Positions 7,478-16,356 are shown, numbered from the stretch's first letter. The stretch is 36,200 bases of DNA from an uncultured Clostridia bacterium (GCA_947652665.1 CANTDZ010000013.1:1-36200), one strand, 5' to 3'. The notes: generated by a model from the sequence alone, not told the origin. Numbers and translations are program-made.

Positions 7478-9263
7478 TCCGGTCAAAAAGTACGGGGTCC
7501 TCGCAGCCATGACAATGCTCATGGCTCTTTTGATGCTGCCTATCGTGCTGGACGTTTTCACCCACGGCTATTTTTGCGATGAGACGTCGTACGGCCTTGT
7601 GCCCCCCGGGGACGATATGGGCACCTTTGACCTAAAAGACGGCCCATACACCATGACTTTTTCCCCAGTCTATAAGCATTTTCGGGGTTTTGAGGTGGTG
7701 CTGGCCAACCAGCCGGAGGGCAATCGCGGACAGCTTGTGCTCACTATCACCGACGAAAAGGGCGCCTTCGTGGACGAGCTTGTGGAAGATTTAGAAAAGA
7801 TACACGAAAACCAGTGGTACAAAACGTACCTCCATAAGAACCTAAAAGCCGGGAAGCTCTATTATCTGGAAATCCGGGCAGAAAACTGCCAAACTTATCC
7901 CCACCTTTATTTTGTGTGGGGCAACCACATCGGCCCGGAGACACTCTCCGGCTATCTGCTGCTGGGATATGCCTATGGCGAAAGCACCTTTTCCGGTGTC
8001 ATGAAGGCTGGCATATTTTTCCTGCTGGCACTCATCTGGTGTTTTGTGGCGGCTGAATTGTTTTTGCCAAAGGAGAGAAAGCCAGTTGTCCGCAAAGCCT
8101 TTGCGTGCCTGCTGTTGGGGCTTCTGCTGTTGTCCAACTATATTTTGTACTATCTGGACAGCCCCGAAGTGATTTCGGCGAAATTTGACGCCGGCAGTGA
8201 GAAGCTGGTGACAAATGCCATAGAAACCACGGCTGAAATGGACGGCTATGGATTGACGATCGAGGAGGAGGGCGTTTACACTCCTTACAAAAGCCAGTTT
8301 GGCCTGCAGGGGCACGTGTTCCGTGCTCTGGGAGGTTTGTTTACCGATACGCGGTCCCTGCGCGCCCTGTCTGCGGCGGCGGCAGCGGCAGTCTTTATGG
8401 GGATTGTGTTGGTGCTCCGGCAAAAATACAACACGCTGCTGGCAGGATGCTTTTATATAACCTTCCTGCTTTCGCCCTGGGTGGTTAACTTTGCCGCCAA
8501 CCTCTATTGGCTGGAGTTCACCTGGTTTTTGCCCATGCTGTTGGGACTCGTCTGCGCCTGGAAATTGGACAGTAAGACTGCCAGGCTCCTGTGTTATGCG
8601 GGGGCTTTTGTGAGCCTGTTCGTGAAGTGTTTGTGCGGATATGAGTACGTTTCTACCATCATGGCGGGGATGGTGGCTTTCCCGCTGGCCGACCTGGTGT
8701 GCGCCTTTGCCAGCAAGGATAAAAAGAGGGCGAAGCAGCTGTTCCTGTCCGCCTTTTTCCTGGGAGCCTGCGCCGTAGCAGGCTTTGTGGCCGCATTGCT
8801 GGTTCACGCGCAGCTAAAAGGCGAAGGTAACCTAACCACGGGCATCCGCCTGATTATCGAGCAGGACGTGCTGCGCCGTACCGCCGGGGGCGACATGAAC
8901 CAGTTCGACCCTGTCTACTGGCCCTCGTTCAACGCTTCGGTGCCGGAAACCCTGCACCTATACCTGCAATTCGACACGGAGATTCTTACCGGCATACCCG
9001 GCAATCTGTTCCCGCTGTTGAGCCTCCTGCCTCTAGCCGTATTTGCGGTGGACTGGTATCACAGCCGCCTCTCCCTCCGGGACGCTTCCCTCTATGTTTT
9101 ATTCGCACTAGCAGCCGTATCCTGGTTTGTGTTGGCGAAATCCCATTCTTTCATCCACACGAACCTAAACTTTGTGCTGTGGTATTTCGGCTTTGTACAA
9201 ATATGCTTTTATATATTACTTGATAAACTGGTATCAAAAATCGGAAGGGGAGAGCGCATATGA
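7455..9263 (+). CDS. Large polytopic membrane protein, possible GT-C-type glycosyltransferase
   Basis: This 602-aa protein is not recognised at family level. It has one hydrophobic span near residues 15-35, then an extracytoplasmic stretch of about 140 residues rich in beta-type sequence, then roughly ten more membrane spans to the C-terminus. One long membrane span, one outside loop and a multi-span core are compatible with the GT-C fold of polyprenyl-phosphate-sugar-dependent transferases, but no diagnostic motif is certain. The start ATG 7455 is preceded by AAGGAG and overlaps the upstream gene; its stop overlaps the next start by 4 nt. Its place beside a GtrB-like enzyme supports a surface glycosylation role. 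A flippase or polymerase role is also possible. Confidence 0.7.
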   Translation: MSQERKANPVKKYGVLAAMTMLMALLMLPIVLDVFTHGYFCDETSYGLVPPGDDMGTFDLKDGPYTMTFSPVYKHFRGFEVVLANQPEGNRGQLVLTITDEKGAFVDELVEDLEKIHENQWYKTYLHKNLKAGKLYYLEIRAENCQTYPHLYFVWGNHIGPETLSGYLLLGYAYGESTFSGVMKAGIFFLLALIWCFVAAELFLPKERKPVVRKAFACLLLGLLLLSNYILYYLDSPEVISAKFDAGSEKLVTNAIETTAEMDGYGLTIEEEGVYTPYKSQFGLQGHVFRALGGLFTDTRSLRALSAAAAAAVFMGIVLVLRQKYNTLLAGCFYITFLLSPWVVNFAANLYWLEFTWFLPMLLGLVCAWKLDSKTARLLCYAGAFVSLFVKCLCGYEYVSTIMAGMVAFPLADLVCAFASKDKKRAKQLFLSAFFLGACAVAGFVAALLVHAQLKGEGNLTTGIRLIIEQDVLRRTAGGDMNQFDPVYWPSFNASVPETLHLYLQFDTEILTGIPGNLFPLLSLLPLAVFAVDWYHSRLSLRDASLYVLFALAAVSWFVLAKSHSFIHTNLNFVLWYFGFVQICFYILLDKLVSKIGRGERI

Positions 9264-10051
9264 AACTGGCCGTTTCCAACATCGCGTGGCCGATAGAAGA
9301 AAGCGGGGAGGCTTACGCCCTTATGGGCCGCTATGGCTTTACGGGGCTTGAGATCGCCCCCACCAGTCTTTTCCCGCAAGAGCCCTATAACCATCTGGAA
9401 GAAGCCCGTGCATGGCAGGAGGGAGTGCAAAAGGAGTACGGCTTCACGGTTCCCTCCATGCAGTCCATTTGGTACGGCCGGGCAGAAAAGCTTTTTGGCA
9501 ATGAGGAAGAACGGCGCGCCCTCCTGGCATACACAAAATCTGCTGTCGATTTTGCTGCCGCCATCGGTTGTAAAAACCTGGTCTTTGGCTGTCCCCGCAA
9601 CCGCAGCCTTCCCGAAGGGGCAGACCCCAGCGCCGCCCTGTCTTTCTTCAAGGAGCTGGGCGACTACGCCTATGCAAAAGGAACCGTCCTCGCTTTGGAA
9701 GCCAACCCGCCCATCTACAACACCAACTTTATCAACACCACCGAAGAAGCCCTTGCCCTTATCGAGCAAGTGGATTCCCCCGGCTTTCTTCTCAACCTGG
9801 ACGTAGGCACTATGATTGAAAACGGCGAATCCCCCGACCAGCTTCGGGGCAAGATAAGCCTCGTCCACCACGTACACGTCAGCGAACCCGGCCTGCCACC
9901 CATCCAGCCCCGGCCCCTCCACCAGGCGCTGCGGGAACAGCTGGAGTCCGAAGGCTATACGGGCTGGGTGTCCATCGAGATGAATAAGTCCGGAGGCCTG
10001 GCCAGCCTGGAGAGCGCTATGGCCTATGTGGAGGGAATTTTCCATGGGTAA
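9260..10051 (+). CDS. Sugar phosphate isomerase/epimerase-like TIM-barrel protein
   Basis: This 263-aa protein resembles the xylose-isomerase-like/AP-endonuclease-2 TIM-barrel family. Recognisable strands carry the usual metal ligands: the LALEANPP strand (Glu), the FLLNLDVGTM strand (Asp), the VHHVHVSEPG strand (His), and WVSIEM (Glu) near the end. Members isomerise or epimerise keto-sugars, inosose or related compounds with a divalent metal. The start ATG 9260 overlaps the previous stop in an ATGA arrangement after GGGGAG. It is a soluble enzyme embedded among glycan genes, so it probably shapes the sugar precursor. The exact substrate is unknown. Confidence 0.8.
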   Translation: MKLAVSNIAWPIEESGEAYALMGRYGFTGLEIAPTSLFPQEPYNHLEEARAWQEGVQKEYGFTVPSMQSIWYGRAEKLFGNEEERRALLAYTKSAVDFAAAIGCKNLVFGCPRNRSLPEGADPSAALSFFKELGDYAYAKGTVLALEANPPIYNTNFINTTEEALALIEQVDSPGFLLNLDVGTMIENGESPDQLRGKISLVHHVHVSEPGLPPIQPRPLHQALREQLESEGYTGWVSIEMNKSGGLASLESAMAYVEGIFHG

Positions 10052-12329
10052 GCTCCCCACGCGGCTAAAAAAATGTAAACCCGAGACTTGGTTCCTCTGG
10101 AGCCAGGTGGTGTTACTAGCGGCCATCTGCCTGGTGCACGCCATGGAGGCCGGCCGCTACGCGGATTTCCATCCCATCAACGGCACATTCCAAAATTACA
10201 ACCCGGTGCGCCGCCTGCTTTCCGGCCAGATCCCCTACAAAGATTTTCAAGATTACCTGGGCCTGGGCCACCTCTATTCGGGCACCATCATGACCCTCCT
10301 TTTCGGCGGCAGCTACCGTTCCAGTTTGATGGCTTTTTCCTTCCTGACTTTTGGCGCCGTGATCCTGCTCTGCATAGTCCTGGGCCGGGCCATTGTCAAG
10401 AAATGGCCGCTGGTTCTGGCAGCCTGCAATTTTGTCCTGTTGATGATTTTAGTACAGCCTGCCTTTTTCACCAACTTCCTGGCCTGGCACGAAGATGTGC
10501 TGGAAGCCCTCTGCTACGCAACCAGTTCGGGCAACTCAGCGCGCTTTCTGCGGGGCATGGTGCTGCCCTTGTGCTGTGTCTTTTACAGGCTTGGCGGCTG
10601 GCTGGTAGGGAAAATTCTGCAAAAATGGCCTAAGCTGGCTCCGCATCAGGGCCTTGTACGTCTCTGCCTCGCCGGAGTTTTAGGCGGCTTTGCTTTCTTA
10701 TGGAGCAACGACTATGGCATCTGTTGCTGGCTATGTTTGGCTGTCATGACATTTTTTGTGGCATGGCGGCGTACCAAGCGATTCCATAAGGCACTGTTAG
10801 GCAGTTTGGTTTATGGAGCGGCGTCGGCTATTGCAGTCGTGGTGTTGGGGGAGGTTTTTACGCTAGGCCACTTGGGCCAGTGGGTACAGAGTACTTTTGG
10901 CACAGGAGGTTATCAGGGCTGGTACTTCAACACTCCCGACAAAAGCTATTATCTATTTGATGTCGATTTTTCCTTTCCCATGATGGTGCAGGCTTTGGTA
11001 TGCATAGCTTATCTAGTAAAGCTCCTGCTGGACGGGGCCGCGCCCGAAGCCCTTCGCCGGTGGGGCATACCGGCCTTTATCAACATGACCGGCTTTGCCG
11101 CCGTGAACGCTTACAAGCTCATTAGCAATGGCAGTTCCAACGAAGTCGCCCTGACAGCCCTGTTTATTACCCTCTTGTTTGAATGCCTGCGCCTTGCCGG
11201 GAAATTTACCGCTTTCGTTAAGAATAAAGCCCGCCCCCTGCATATCGCCGTGCTGGTGATGGGTTTTGCCTGGGTGATTAGTGTCGGTTGGGACGAAACA
11301 ATCGGCTGGGCCTCCGCCGAAAGCCAAGGCGCTTATATTCCGGCCATGGGCGGCGTAGTCACAGACCACGAGGATGATCTTCTGGACGCCCATGAATTTC
11401 TGCAAGGCGAATCCTTCTTCTCCACGTACGCCTCGGCCCAGGAAGTGGTTGAGGGCAAATTCCAGCCTTCTGGCACAGACTATATCATCCATGCCCTGGG
11501 CGACCGCCAGCGCGATGAATATCTGCAAGCTTTTGAAAAAGGCAGTTTCACCTACACCGCCACAATTCTGGAAAGCGACCCTTGGGCCACCTGGGAGACC
11601 CGCGCTGACTGGTACTTCCACCGCAAGCTTTACGAAGGATGGCACCCGGTCTACGCCAATGGCTACGAGCTCTATTGGGAGCGCGGCGCAGACGCTCCCC
11701 TGCCACAGGCCCCAGAGGTGCAAATCGTGGACGTAGACGCCAGCACGAAAAAGCTGGTGATTCAAACCGACGAATCCATAAACGGTATCGCGGATGTACA
11801 CGTCGACTACGCCATCGAAAAATCCCCAGGCCTGGCTTCGGCTTTAGCTTTCCAGCCCATGGTGAAGGTCGAGAATACCGGCACCTCTTATGTCGACCCC
11901 CGCTATTATCAAGACACCGATGTGGAACCCCTCTACTACGACAGCAACTATCTCCGATCGTCGGGGAAAGAGCAAATCCCTGTTAACGTGGTGAATGGCT
12001 ACGGCGAGGCCACCCTGACCGCCAATCCCGACCGCTGCTGTACCCTGCGCATCCAGGAAACGAACTGCAAAGCGCTCTATACCGCTGCCTTTGATTATGT
12101 AAAAGCAGAAGACATCGTGAAGAACGGCCCCATGATGATACAGGTCGAAGACACGCCCAAAAACCGCCAATGCATAAAAGGCGTAACACAGGTCGAGCTG
12201 CAAGGCCAGTCCTACGAAGTGGCCGAGACCGGCATTTGGGACCAGGCCCTCTGGCTGATATTGGAGGGCGACGGGTTCGAGCCCGAAGCGCTGAAGCACG
12301 GCAATATACTACACATTGTGAGGGTTTAG
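10044..12329 (+). CDS. Large membrane protein with multi-span N-half and extracytoplasmic C-half, GT-C-like
   Basis: This 761-aa protein is not recognised as a named family. Residues about 15-430 hold around ten hydrophobic spans. The first outside loop contains a conserved-looking stretch with NPVRRLLSGQIPY and DYLGLGHLY, which recalls the acidic first loop of GT39/ArnT-like transferases. The remaining 330 residues are soluble and rich in aromatic and acidic residues, presumably outside the membrane. An ATG lies at 10026, but GGAGGG (10029-10034) sits 9 nt before the ATG at 10044, so 10044 is chosen; it overlaps the previous gene by 8 nt. It is probably a glycan transferase or polymerase using the lipid-linked donor made by the GT2 enzymes of the operon. 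Confidence 0.7.
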   Translation: MGKLPTRLKKCKPETWFLWSQVVLLAAICLVHAMEAGRYADFHPINGTFQNYNPVRRLLSGQIPYKDFQDYLGLGHLYSGTIMTLLFGGSYRSSLMAFSFLTFGAVILLCIVLGRAIVKKWPLVLAACNFVLLMILVQPAFFTNFLAWHEDVLEALCYATSSGNSARFLRGMVLPLCCVFYRLGGWLVGKILQKWPKLAPHQGLVRLCLAGVLGGFAFLWSNDYGICCWLCLAVMTFFVAWRRTKRFHKALLGSLVYGAASAIAVVVLGEVFTLGHLGQWVQSTFGTGGYQGWYFNTPDKSYYLFDVDFSFPMMVQALVCIAYLVKLLLDGAAPEALRRWGIPAFINMTGFAAVNAYKLISNGSSNEVALTALFITLLFECLRLAGKFTAFVKNKARPLHIAVLVMGFAWVISVGWDETIGWASAESQGAYIPAMGGVVTDHEDDLLDAHEFLQGESFFSTYASAQEVVEGKFQPSGTDYIIHALGDRQRDEYLQAFEKGSFTYTATILESDPWATWETRADWYFHRKLYEGWHPVYANGYELYWERGADAPLPQAPEVQIVDVDASTKKLVIQTDESINGIADVHVDYAIEKSPGLASALAFQPMVKVENTGTSYVDPRYYQDTDVEPLYYDSNYLRSSGKEQIPVNVVNGYGEATLTANPDRCCTLRIQETNCKALYTAAFDYVKAEDIVKNGPMMIQVEDTPKNRQCIKGVTQVELQGQSYEVAETGIWDQALWLILEGDGFEPEALKHGNILHIVRV

Positions 12330-12330
12330 G

Positions 12331-13134
12331 ATGATTTATGAAAAAAAGCCGGGTGTGCCCCGGTTCCAGTGCGAAGAGTACGAAGGGAAGTCCCAGGATT
12401 ACGTGGTGCTCATCCCCATCATAAATGAAGGGGAGCGCATCATCCGCGAGCTCAAACGCGCCCAGGCGGCCGGCATATCGGGTGTAGCCGATATTGTCCT
12501 TTGTGACGGCGGCTCCACCGACGGCAGCATTCAGGAGAAGCTTTTGCGCCCCCTTGGGGTAAATGCCGTGCTCACCAAGCAGGATGCGGGAAAGCAGGGA
12601 GCACAGCTGCGCATGGGTATCTGGTGGGCACTGGAGCGCGGCTATAAAGGCGTCATCACCATTGACGGCAACGATAAGGACAGTATTGAAGATGTGCCCC
12701 AGTTCATCGGCAAGCTAGAAGAAGGCTATGACCTGGTGCAGGGGTCGCGGTTCGTCAAGGGGGGAAAGGCCATCAATACGCCGCCCATCCGCCTGGTGTC
12801 GGTGAAGCTTATCCACGCCCCTGTGATTTCCCTGACCGCCCGCCAGCGTTTCACCGACACCACCAACGCTTATCGGGCCTACTCCGCCCGCTACCTTCGG
12901 GACCCCCGGGTGCAGCCCCTGCGCGACATCTTCATGACCTACGAGCTATTGGCCTACCTATCCGTCCGGGCCACCCAGCTGGGCTATAAGGCCTGCGAGA
13001 TCCCTGTTACCCGAGCTTACCCCAAGGCGGGGAAGACTCCCACCAAAATCAGCTTTTTCAAGGGGAACAGCGAGTTGATGAAGATACTCATAAAGAACGC
13101 CTTTGGAGCTTACAAGCCCCAGGGGAAGAAGTAA
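12331..13134 (+). CDS. GT2 family glycosyltransferase, soluble DPM-synthase-like
   Basis: This 267-aa protein has a GT-A fold start, YVVLIPIINEGERI, then the VLCDGGSTDGS nucleotide-binding motif, a DGNDKD segment in the position of the DxD metal site, and a VQGSRF block typical of polyprenyl-phosphate-sugar synthases. There are no obvious membrane spans, so it likely works at the inner membrane face as a peripheral protein. The ATG 12331 follows the previous stop by one base, with GTGAGG as ribosome binding site. It is the last gene of the operon and ends at a strong hairpin. The donor and acceptor are unknown. Confidence 0.88.
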   Translation: MIYEKKPGVPRFQCEEYEGKSQDYVVLIPIINEGERIIRELKRAQAAGISGVADIVLCDGGSTDGSIQEKLLRPLGVNAVLTKQDAGKQGAQLRMGIWWALERGYKGVITIDGNDKDSIEDVPQFIGKLEEGYDLVQGSRFVKGGKAINTPPIRLVSVKLIHAPVISLTARQRFTDTTNAYRAYSARYLRDPRVQPLRDIFMTYELLAYLSVRATQLGYKACEIPVTRAYPKAGKTPTKISFFKGNSELMKILIKNAFGAYKPQGKK

Positions 13135-13172
13135 ATAGAAGCCGCCGGCCTCACAGCCCAGCGGCTTCTATT
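13134..13172. terminator. Bidirectional terminator closing the glycan operon
   Basis: A perfect 12-bp stem, AATAGAAGCCGC (13134-13145) with GCGGCTTCTATT (13161-13172), encloses a 15-nt loop. It separates the operon from the convergent DUF3892 gene and can stop both. Confidence 0.8.
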
Positions 13173-13175
13173 CCT

Positions 13176-13493
13176 TCAATTCAAAAACTGCGACCCTTGG
13201 GGCATGCTGGGCAGGTCGCCTAGGTTGTTGCTCTCATCGCCGTCAGGCAAAGAACGCAGATACTCGTTTCCGTTCCGGCTGGCAATGGCCACGCCCCGTA
13301 TGCCGCCCTGCTTGGCCAGCGCCACGCCTTCCCGCTTGGAGAGCACCCGCCCGTCGGAGAGCTCGTAGCCGGAGACCCTGCCGTCCTTGCGCACCAGCTT
13401 GGTAATGGACTGGGCGTCTTTATTGGGCACGGGGTTCATGATGTTGATGTTGGCAGGGAGGCCCCCGATCCTGCCATTTTTATCCTGTTTCAT
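13176..13493 (-). CDS. DUF3892 domain small protein
   Basis: This 105-aa protein carries the DUF3892 pattern: an ITKLVRKDGRVSGYELSDG stretch, then VLSKREGVALAKQGGIRGVAIASR, then NGNEYLRSLPDG. The domain is a small basic beta-alpha unit found in Firmicutes; its function is unknown. The open frame runs further upstream, but ATG 13493 is preceded by AAAGGAAG and starts just before the conserved part. It lies downstream of the MmcQ/YjbR gene on the same strand, 80 nt away, and is probably co-transcribed with it. Confidence 0.8.
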   Translation of the reverse strand: MKQDKNGRIGGLPANINIMNPVPNKDAQSITKLVRKDGRVSGYELSDGRVLSKREGVALAKQGGIRGVAIASRNGNEYLRSLPDGDESNNLGDLPSMPQGSQFLN

Positions 13494-13573
13494 GGCAAAA
13501 CTTCCTTTCTGCTGAGAAAATGTAGGTTCAGCCTTATTTTGCCGCCGGCAGGATTCAAATATGCGGCCCCGTG

Positions 13574-13933
13574 CTATTCGCCTAAAATCTCCTTCTGCTT
13601 TTTCTTGGAAAGCCCGGAAAGCACCAGGCGGTACGATTTCTCCGCCATTTCCCGCACCAAATCGTCGGGCACCTGGCCGTCCAGCCGGATGGAGTTCCAA
13701 TGCTCTTTGTTCATGTAGTAGCCCGGGAGGATGTCTTCATACTGCTCCCGCAAAAACTGCCCCTCCTGAGGCTCCAGCTTCACGGTCAGGAGCTCGTCCA
13801 CCCCTTCGTTTTTGCAGATGGCGGCGAACATCTTCCCGCCAATCTGGAAGCGCGTCCACTGCCACTCCTCTTTGAAATCCTGGGTAGCGCCGGGTTTTTG
13901 TGCCAATTCTTCATAAAGCCATGGATATTTCAT
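13574..13933 (-). CDS. MmcQ/YjbR family DNA-binding protein
   Basis: This 119-aa protein matches the MmcQ/YjbR family. It has the CyaY-like beta-sheet core with KMFAAICKN, LTVKLEPQEG, and the family signature PGYYMNKEHWNSIRLDGQVPDDLV followed by a C-terminal SYRLV helix. Length matches the family (about 115-120 aa). Members are small cytosolic proteins annotated as DNA-binding, though the physiological role is unclear. The ATG 13933 is preceded by AAGGAGGG; the extension upstream to 13990 lacks a site and overlaps the promoter. Confidence 0.88.
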   Translation of the reverse strand: MKYPWLYEELAQKPGATQDFKEEWQWTRFQIGGKMFAAICKNEGVDELLTVKLEPQEGQFLREQYEDILPGYYMNKEHWNSIRLDGQVPDDLVREMAEKSYRLVLSGLSKKKQKEILGE

Positions 13934-13960
13934 AGGGAAACCCTCCTTTACAATACAATC

Positions 13961-13990
13961 AGTATAACATACTCGAGGGGGTATGCACAA
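13961..13990 (-). promoter_or_regulatory. Sigma-A promoter for the MmcQ/YjbR-DUF3892 unit
   Basis: On the minus strand, TTGTGC (13990-13985) and TATACT (13966-13961) are separated by 18 bp, about 28 nt ahead of the start at 13933. Confidence 0.6.
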
Positions 13991-14009
13991 GTTATAGTTA
14001 AAATCCCGA

Positions 14010-14038
14010 TTGCATTTTTCGCCGAAATACGCTACAAT
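14010..14038 (+). promoter_or_regulatory. Sigma-A promoter for the transketolase unit
   Basis: TTGCAT (14010-14015) and TACAAT (14033-14038) are separated by 17 bp, 60 bp ahead of the transketolase N-subunit start. It is divergent from the promoter at 13961-13990. Confidence 0.65.
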
Positions 14039-14098
14039 TTACGAGAGAACGCTTTGTAAACCTATTGACCCATTTAGCGAAAGGACGGTTTTGCAGCC

Positions 14099-14944
14099 AT
14101 GAATGTCCAGGAACGCAAAGAGCTACAGATCACCGCGGAAAAGGTACGCCAGCACATTATCGAGGGCGTATTCAACGCCAAGTCCGGTCACCCGGGCGGC
14201 TCCCTTTCCTCTGCGGAAATTTTCACGTATCTTTACTTCAAAGAAATGAACATCGACCCGGGAGACCCTGAAAACCCCGGCCGCGACCGCTTCGTGCTCT
14301 CCAAGGGCCACTGCGCCCCGGGCTGGTACGGCGCCCTGGCCGAGCGCGGCTATTTTGACCCCAGCGAGATGAAGACCCTCCGCCACATCGGCGCCATGCT
14401 CCAGGGCCACCCCAATATGCAGGACACCCCCGGCGTGGACATGAGCACCGGCTCCCTGGGCCAGGGCATTTCGGCGGCGGTAGGCATGGCCATTGCCGGC
14501 AAAATGGACCGGGCCCCGTACCGCGTCTACACCCTGCTGGGTGACGGCGAGATCGAAGAGGGCCAGGTGTGGGAGGCCGCCATGGCCGCCGGTCACCGCA
14601 GCCTTGACAACCTGTGCGTGATCGTAGACTTTAACGGCCTGCAGATCGACGGCCCCATAGCCGAAGTGGCCGGGCCCGAGCCTATTGACAAGAAATTCGA
14701 GGCCTTTGGCTTTGAAGTCATGACCATAGACGGCAATGATTTCGACGAGATTGAAAAGGCCATGGATGCCGCCAAAGCCTGTAAAGGAAAGCCCTTTGCC
14801 ATCATTGCTAAGACTGTAAAGGGCAAAGGCGTGTCGTTCATGGAGAACCAGGCGGGCTGGCACGGCAAGGCCCCCAACGCAGAAGAATATGAAAAAGCGA
14901 TGCAGGAATTGCGCGAGAGGCTGGAGGTGCTGGAAAATGGCTGA
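14099..14944 (+). CDS. Transketolase N-terminal subunit
   Basis: This 281-aa protein is the thiamine-diphosphate-binding half of a split transketolase, which moves two-carbon ketol units between pentose- and hexose-phosphates. Visible motifs are SGHPGGSLSSAE near the N-terminus, the LSKGHCAPGWYGAL block, STGSLGQGIS, and the cofactor motif GDGEIEEGQVWEAAMAAGH...NLCVIVDFNGLQIDG (GDG ending in N). The ATG 14099 has AAAGGA at 14080-14085, a rather long 13-nt spacing, but no better in-frame start is present. It overlaps the C-terminal subunit by 8 nt. Split transketolases are typical of Clostridia and some archaea. Confidence 0.95.
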   Translation: MNVQERKELQITAEKVRQHIIEGVFNAKSGHPGGSLSSAEIFTYLYFKEMNIDPGDPENPGRDRFVLSKGHCAPGWYGALAERGYFDPSEMKTLRHIGAMLQGHPNMQDTPGVDMSTGSLGQGISAAVGMAIAGKMDRAPYRVYTLLGDGEIEEGQVWEAAMAAGHRSLDNLCVIVDFNGLQIDGPIAEVAGPEPIDKKFEAFGFEVMTIDGNDFDEIEKAMDAAKACKGKPFAIIAKTVKGKGVSFMENQAGWHGKAPNAEEYEKAMQELRERLEVLENG

Positions 14945-15881
14945 AATGGTGAAGAAGGCGACTAGAGAAAGCTTTGGCGAGGCGGTGACCGCCCTGGCCG
15001 AGCAGGACCCCAACATTGTGGTGCTGGATGCGGATCTGGCCGAGGCCACCAAGACCGGCATCTTTAAGAAAAAGTTCCCCGAGCGCTTCATTGACTGCGG
15101 CATCGCCGAAGCCAACATGGTGGGCATAGCCGCCGGCCTGGCCACCTGCGGCAAGACCCCCTTTGCCGCGTCCTTTGCCATGTTCTCGGCAGGCCGCGCC
15201 TATGAGCAGGTGCGCAACTCCGTGGGCTATCCCCATCTGAATGTGAAAATCGTCGGCTCCCACGCGGGCATCTCGGTGGGCGAGGACGGCGCGACCCACC
15301 AGTGCTGCGAAGATATTGCGCTGATGCGCACAATCCCCGGCATGACAGTCCTGAACCCCGCTGACCACTACGAAATGATAGAGGCCGTAAAGGCCGCAGC
15401 GGAGCTCAAGGGCCCCGTCTACCTGCGCCTGGGCCGCCTGGCCGTAGAGAGCTGTACCCAGGACGCCGCCGAGCCCTTCCAGCTGGGCAAGGGCCGCACG
15501 CTGCGGGATGGCAACGACATTACCATCGTGGCCACGGGCCTTATGGTACGGGAAGCACTTTTGGCGGCTGAATCCCTGCAGGCGGCGGGTATCGACGCGC
15601 GGGTCATTGACATCCATACCATTAAGCCTCTTGATACGGAGCTGATCCTCAAGGCCGCGAAAGAGACGGGGCGCATCGTCACCGTAGAAGAGCACAGCGT
15701 GATTGGCGGCTTGGGCGAGGCGGTTTGTGCCTGCTTGAGCGAGGAACTGCCCACGCCCGTCACCCGAATTGGCGTCAACGACGTGTTCGGCCATTCCGGC
15801 CCGGCAGTTGATTTGCTGAAACAGTTTGGGCTGAGCGCGGAGAATATTGAAGCGACGGTCAAGCGCGTATGCAAGAAGTAA
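14937..15881 (+). CDS. Transketolase C-terminal subunit
   Basis: This 314-aa protein is the pyrimidine-binding and C-terminal half of transketolase. The Glu that activates thiamine diphosphate lies in the DCGIAEANMVGIAAGLA segment. Further family blocks are HAGISVGEDGATHQ, GMTVLNPADHYE and VTVEEHSVIGGLGEAV in the C-terminal domain. The start ATG 14937 lies inside the N-subunit gene, 9 nt after GGAGG (14923-14927); translational coupling fits the need for equal amounts of the two subunits. The end overlaps the next gene by 13 nt. Confidence 0.95.
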   Translation: MAEMVKKATRESFGEAVTALAEQDPNIVVLDADLAEATKTGIFKKKFPERFIDCGIAEANMVGIAAGLATCGKTPFAASFAMFSAGRAYEQVRNSVGYPHLNVKIVGSHAGISVGEDGATHQCCEDIALMRTIPGMTVLNPADHYEMIEAVKAAAELKGPVYLRLGRLAVESCTQDAAEPFQLGKGRTLRDGNDITIVATGLMVREALLAAESLQAAGIDARVIDIHTIKPLDTELILKAAKETGRIVTVEEHSVIGGLGEAVCACLSEELPTPVTRIGVNDVFGHSGPAVDLLKQFGLSAENIEATVKRVCKK

Positions 15882-16307
15882 TCATCCGGGATGCCAAGCC
15901 GGAAGACGCCGTAAGCCTAGCAGAGCTGAACAAGGCCGAGATGGGTTACGACTACCCGGCGGACAAGACCCGCGAAAAGCTTACAGCACTGCTGAAAGGC
16001 GGGAAGGATAAAATCCTGGTGGCAGAGCTGGACGGGCAGGTCGTGGGGTATGTACATCTCAATGATTACGACGTGCTGTATGCAGACCACCTGAAAAACA
16101 TCATGGGTATTGCCGTGAGCAGCGCCCATCGCCGGAGAGGCCTGGGCGGTAAGCTGCTTACGGCGGCAGAGGCTTGGGCCCGGGACAGCGGGCGCGGATG
16201 GCGTTCGGCTGGTTTCTGGCGAAAGCCGGACGGGTGCCCATGCGTTTTACAGGTCGCTGGGATATGAGGGAAATAAAAAGCAATTGAACCTGAAGAAAAA
16301 GCTATAA
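15869..16307 (+). pseudogene. GNAT family N-acetyltransferase, broken by a +1 frameshift
   Basis: The first frame starts at ATG 15869 with VIIRDAKPEDAVSLAELN and the acetyl-CoA-binding GIAVSSAHRRRGLGGKLL, as in GNAT acetyltransferases. After about residue 108 this frame loses similarity and stops at 16267. The next frame, from about 16194 to the stop at 16305-16307, reads ADGVRLVSGESRTGAHAFY and then RSLGYEGN, exactly the conserved C-terminal strand and helix of GNAT enzymes. One extra base near 16190-16193 (a GGGC/GCG run) explains the break. The intact protein would be about 145 aa. It is either a real pseudogene or a sequencing error. It overlaps the transketolase gene by 13 nt; the substrate is unknown. 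Confidence 0.85.
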
Positions 16308-16351
16308 AAAAATCGAGAGCCAACGCTGGAAAGCGCGGCTCTCGATTTTTT
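16307..16351. terminator. Bidirectional terminator between the transketolase unit and the SLH gene
   Basis: A 15-bp stem, AAAAAATCGAGAGCC (16307-16321) with GGCTCTCGATTTTTT (16337-16351), encloses a loop that has a small inner CGCT/AGCG stem. A and T tracts on each side let it work on both strands. It begins at the stop codon of the acetyltransferase's restored frame, which supports that frame being the original end. Confidence 0.9.
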
Positions 16352-16356
16352 ATGCG

